Shown in pieces: positions 43,367 through 45,970 of a DNA stretch of 45,970 bases (position 1 is its first letter; each line of letters starts with the position of its first letter). The notes under the pieces are model-generated. The model searched no databases. It had not been told where the DNA came from and was given only the letters and a program-made list of their open reading frames with translations. The stretch comes from Caulobacter vibrioides (GTDB lineage: Bacteria > Pseudomonadota > Alphaproteobacteria > Caulobacterales > Caulobacteraceae): positions 1 to 45,970 of the forward strand of contig LNIY01000091.1 of assembly GCA_001449105.1 (NCBI GenBank), read 5' to 3'. A program made the translations under genes and the position numbers.

Positions 43367-43711
43367 TCAGCCGGCGATGGCGGCGGCGTCGCGCTCGCCG
43401 GTGCGGATGCGCAGGGCCTGTTCCAGGTCGAGCACGAAGACCTTGCCGTCGCCGATCTTGCCGGTGTTGGCGGTGCGCTGCAGGGCCTCGATCACCGCGT
43501 CGGCCACGTCGGTGGGCACGGCGATCTCCAGCTTCACCTTCGGCAGCAGCTTCACCTCGTATTCGGCGCCGCGATAGACCTCGGTCTTGCCCTTCTGGCG
43601 GCCGTAGCCGCGCACCTCGGTCACCGTCAGGCCCGACGCGCCCGCCTCGGTGACCGCCTCGAGCACGGCGTCCAGGCGGCTGGGCTTGATAACGGCGACG
43701 ATCATCTTCAT
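43367..43711 (-). CDS. PII nitrogen-regulatory protein
   Basis: A 114-residue PII signal protein that reports 2-oxoglutarate and ATP/ADP. The T-loop has the uridylylation Tyr51 in VYRGAEYEVKLLPK, and the B-loop is TANTGKIGDGKVFV. The start MKMIVAVIKPSRLDAV is standard, with gggga upstream. It is neither beside glnA nor amtB in this window, so it is a lone copy. It sits 28 bp after a methyltransferase gene and before a phospholipase D gene on the same strand. Confidence 0.95.
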   Translation of the reverse strand: MKMIVAVIKPSRLDAVLEAVTEAGASGLTVTEVRGYGRQKGKTEVYRGAEYEVKLLPKVKLEIAVPTDVADAVIEALQRTANTGKIGDGKVFVLDLEQALRIRTGERDAAAIAG

Positions 43712-43739
43712 GGCGCGAATTCCCCTTTACGCGGCCGGT

Positions 43740-44555
43740 TTACGGCTGTGTCGGCGACTCAAGGCTAGGCCCTGGCGACACAGCTTCCAAGAGTGTTCCG
43801 GTCCTTACGGTTCCCGGCGCCTTTCGAACAGGCGCCACGCCGGCCGGAACCGGCGGCATCACCGGCGCGAACACCCGCGCCCGGGCCCGCGTGCCGCGCG
43901 GCTTGACCGCGAAGGTCTGCTTGACGGCCTCCATCAGGATCAGGCCGGCGAAACGCGGCCAAAGGCGCGCGCCGACCTGCTCGAAGCCCTCGGCCCAGCC
44001 GACGGCGAAGCCGGCGGGCGGGGCGTAGAGCGCGCGGGTCCAGCCGGCGGGCTCCAGGTCGGCCTCGCGCAGCAGGTTCTCCAGCTGGCTGCGGCTGAAC
44101 GGGCGGCCATGGCCGAACGGCGTGCCCTCGGCGCGGGCCCAGACGCCGTCGCGCGAGGCCACCGCGACGATCAGCCGGCCTGACGGGGCCATCACCCGCC
44201 ACAACTCGCGCAGCACCGCCGACGGATCGTCGGCCTCCTCCAGCGCGTGGACGGCCAGGATCCGGTCGAACATGGCGTTGGGAAAGGGCAGGGCGGTCTC
44301 TTCGACCAGGGCGGCCTGGTTGCGCTCGCCCACCGGCCACACTTCCACGCCTTGGGTGGCGGGCATGGCGGCGACCACGCGGCGGGCCTTGGCGCGGCAT
44401 TCGTCGAGGAACGGGGTGGCGTAGCCCAGGCCCAGCACGTCCAGCCCGTTGGCGTCGCCCCAGGCCTCGGCCACCTTGCGGCCGAGCATCTCCCGCGCCA
44501 CCCGGCCCAGGGGGGCGGCGTAGAAGGCTCTGAGGTCGAGCACGTCGCGGCGCAT
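43740..44555 (-). CDS. Class I SAM-dependent methyltransferase
   Basis: A 271-residue protein with a weak motif I (DVLGLGYATPFLDE) and motif-like FPNAMFDRILAVHALEEADDPSAVLRELWRVMAPSGRLIVAV, the methyltransf_11 pattern. The glycine-rich loop is short, so SAM binding may be modified. The last 60 residues are basic, then Pro-rich and probably disordered. It is divergent from gloB, an arrangement that is common in alphaproteobacteria. Substrate unknown. Confidence 0.87.
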   Translation of the reverse strand: MRRDVLDLRAFYAAPLGRVAREMLGRKVAEAWGDANGLDVLGLGYATPFLDECRAKARRVVAAMPATQGVEVWPVGERNQAALVEETALPFPNAMFDRILAVHALEEADDPSAVLRELWRVMAPSGRLIVAVASRDGVWARAEGTPFGHGRPFSRSQLENLLREADLEPAGWTRALYAPPAGFAVGWAEGFEQVGARLWPRFAGLILMEAVKQTFAVKPRGTRARARVFAPVMPPVPAGVAPVRKAPGTVRTGTLLEAVSPGPSLESPTQP

Positions 44556-44646
44556 TGTCTCTCCGGGGCCTAGGTAGCATCTATGTAGGCGGGCGAATCC
44601 TCCGCGTCACGCCCGCCGACCACCGTCCGTGACCGAGGCCGATCGC

Positions 44647-45393
44647 ATGCCGCTCGAAATCCACCAGTTTCCCTGCCTCTCCGACAATTACGGCTTTCTC
44701 GTGCGCGACGCCGCCACCGGAACGACCGCCTGCATCGACACGCCGGAGGCCGACGCCATCCTGCTGCAGCTGGAGAAGCTGGGCTGGGGCCTGGATTTCA
44801 TCCTCAACACCCACTGGCACCCCGACCACGCCGGCGGCAACGAGGCGATCAAGGCCGCCACCGGCGCCGTCATCGTCGGCCCGCAGGAAGTGACCCGCAT
44901 CGCGCCCCTCGACCGTGTGGTGGCCGGCGGCGATGTCGTCGAGCTGGGGCAGACCCGGCTGTCGGTGATCGACAGCGGCGGCCACACCCTGGGCCACGTG
45001 GCCTACCACGACGCGGAAGGCGGCGTGGCCTTCGTCGGCGACACCCTGTTCGCCCTGGGCTGCGGCCGGATGTTCGAGGGCGATCCCGAACAGATGTGGG
45101 CCTCGCTGTCGCGGCTGGCCGACCTGCCCGACGACACCACCGTCTACTGCGCCCACGAATACACCGCCTCGAACGCCCGCTTCGCCCTGTCGGTCGACAG
45201 CGATCCGGCCCTAAAGGCCCGTACGGATCAGGTGTTCGCCGCCCGCGAGCGCGGCGAGGCCACCGTGCCCACCACCATCGGCCTGGAGAAGGCCACCAAC
45301 CCCTTCCTGCGCGCCCCGACGCTGCGGCCGGGCCTTTCGCCCGCCCGGGCCTTCGCCGAGATCCGCGCGGCCAAGGACAGTTTCAAGGGATGA
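44647..45393 (+). CDS. gloB: Hydroxyacylglutathione hydrolase (glyoxalase II)
   Basis: A 248-residue metallo-beta-lactamase-fold enzyme that frees lactate and glutathione in methylglyoxal detoxification. Metal ligands lie in THWHPDHAGG, GGHTLGHVAYH, FVGDTLFALGCGR and YCAHEYTASNARFAL. The C-terminal glyoxalase II part has PTTIGLEKATNPFLRA. I chose the ATG at 44647 (MPLEIHQFPCLSDNYGF) with gagg upstream; a GTG at 44629 is open but has no Shine-Dalgarno. Its stop overlaps the cupin gene's ATG. Confidence 0.96.
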   Translation: MPLEIHQFPCLSDNYGFLVRDAATGTTACIDTPEADAILLQLEKLGWGLDFILNTHWHPDHAGGNEAIKAATGAVIVGPQEVTRIAPLDRVVAGGDVVELGQTRLSVIDSGGHTLGHVAYHDAEGGVAFVGDTLFALGCGRMFEGDPEQMWASLSRLADLPDDTTVYCAHEYTASNARFALSVDSDPALKARTDQVFAARERGEATVPTTIGLEKATNPFLRAPTLRPGLSPARAFAEIRAAKDSFKG

Positions 45394-45851
45394 GTTCGAT
45401 GAGCGTTGCGGGGATTTCGGGCGACCTGGGGCCCAAGGAGATCGTGCGCCTGCTGGGCATGCAGCCTCATCCCGAGGGCGGCTGGTACGTGCGCATGTTC
45501 GAGGATGCGCCCAACGCCGAGGGGCGTCCGGCCTCGACGGCGATCTACTACCTGCTGGAAGCCGAGCAGATGTCGGCCTGGCACCGCATCGACGCGGTCG
45601 AGGTCTGGCACTGGTACGCCGGGGCCCCGATCCGCCTGACCCTGTCGCCCCCCGACGGCGTCGGCGCCACGCCCCACACGCTTGGTCCGGACCTGCGCGC
45701 CGGCTGCCGCCCGCAGGTGGTGGTGCCGGTCGGCTGGTGGCAGACGGCGGTGTCGCTGGGCGCCTGGACCCTGGTCGGCTGCACGGTCGCGCCGGGCTTC
45801 CGGTTCGAGGGCTTCGAGTTGGCGCCGGAGGACTGGCGGCCGAAGATTTAG
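45390..45851 (+). CDS. DUF985 cupin protein
   Basis: A 153-residue small cupin of the DUF985 group. Features are LGMQPHPEGGWYVRMF, STAIYYLLEAEQMSAWHRID with the cupin His, EVWHWYAGAPI, and the closing GWWQTAVSLGAWTLVGCTVAPGF with GFEL. Relatives are sugar or unknown-substrate binders. The first ATG overlaps the gloB stop (ATGA); an ATG at 45399 is possible. Repeat sequence starts six bases after the stop. Confidence 0.92.
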   Translation: MSSMSVAGISGDLGPKEIVRLLGMQPHPEGGWYVRMFEDAPNAEGRPASTAIYYLLEAEQMSAWHRIDAVEVWHWYAGAPIRLTLSPPDGVGATPHTLGPDLRAGCRPQVVVPVGWWQTAVSLGAWTLVGCTVAPGFRFEGFELAPEDWRPKI

Positions 45852-45856
45852 GGGGA

Positions 45857-45946
45857 GACCCCCTCAGTCGGCTTCGCCGACAGCTCCCCCAGAGGGGGAG
45901 CATCTTGGCGGCGGCGCTGAACGAAATCCTCCCCCTCTGGGGGGGG
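45857..45946. repeat. Paired intergenic repeat at the contig end
   Basis: Unit B reverse (45857-45903) is intact. Unit A forward begins at 45925 and breaks off after ctctgggg, where other copies continue with gaggtggccc. Confidence 0.82.
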
Positions 45947-45970
45947 CTGGCTCCTATACACCTCTGGCGC
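45947..45970 (+). other. Probable sequencing-adaptor remnant at the contig end
   Basis: The last 24 bases (ctggctcctatacacctct, then ggcgc) match the Tn5 mosaic end plus adaptor (ctgtctcttatacacatct, then gacgc) at 20 of 24 positions by eye. They replace the expected continuation of repeat unit A. This is likely library-derived sequence, not genome. Confidence 0.75.

Overview
The window looks like a chromosomal segment from a Caulobacter-type alphaproteobacterium. It is very GC-rich, the genes are tightly packed and often overlap by ATGA, and GTG starts are common. The gene set fits too: TCA-cycle genes in the order sucC-sucD-sucA-sucB, two chemoreceptors, a TonB-dependent receptor, and short paired G/C-block intergenic repeats of the kind seen in Caulobacter genomes. 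I see no rRNA, tRNA, CRISPR array, insertion sequence or prophage. Both ends fall inside the same intergenic repeat, and the last 24 bases resemble a sequencing-library adaptor, so this is probably a whole contig that broke at repeats.

Layout. 1-6.1 kb: ubiA, a catalase with a small partner gene, an SDR-type protein, a YjbR protein overlapping a Pr6Pr-type membrane protein, and an aldo/keto reductase. 6.1-12.8 kb: sucB, sucA, sucD and sucC on the minus strand, covering 2-oxoglutarate dehydrogenase E1/E2 and succinyl-CoA synthetase. 13.4-18.6 kb: a soluble double-PAS chemoreceptor converges on a very large GH18-like/NodB/GT2 protein. 18.8-26.0 kb: a minus-strand accessory block with an MFS transporter, a TonB-dependent receptor, a TetR regulator, a Tat-exported carotenoid-oxygenase-like enzyme, a DUF2141 protein and a DUF2306 membrane protein. 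A membrane LytTR regulator is divergent from it. 27.0-32.6 kb: a short AT-richer patch, a membrane chemoreceptor and polA. 32.7-34.5 kb: an exported protein made of four TonB-C-like repeats, then a tiny secreted or membrane protein.

34.5-38.7 kb: a compact minus-strand operon of sixA, DUF952, pyrD, a TVP38 membrane protein and a histidine kinase, mostly with 4-bp overlaps. 38.8-41.5 kb: metX, metW and an EEP-family hydrolase, where a repeat lies between metX and metW and appears to supply metW's Shine-Dalgarno sequence. 41.7-45.9 kb: a phospholipase D-family enzyme, a PII protein and a methyltransferase on the minus strand, then gloB and a DUF985 cupin on the plus strand.

Most of the window is core metabolism. 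The least ordinary parts are the three-domain polysaccharide enzyme, the four-repeat C-x10-C protein, the receptor/TetR/oxygenase block with a clean palindromic operator candidate, the operon joining a histidine kinase to a phosphohistidine phosphatase, and the repeats whose tips serve as stop codons or a ribosome-binding site. I found nothing I could defend as a wholly new system.
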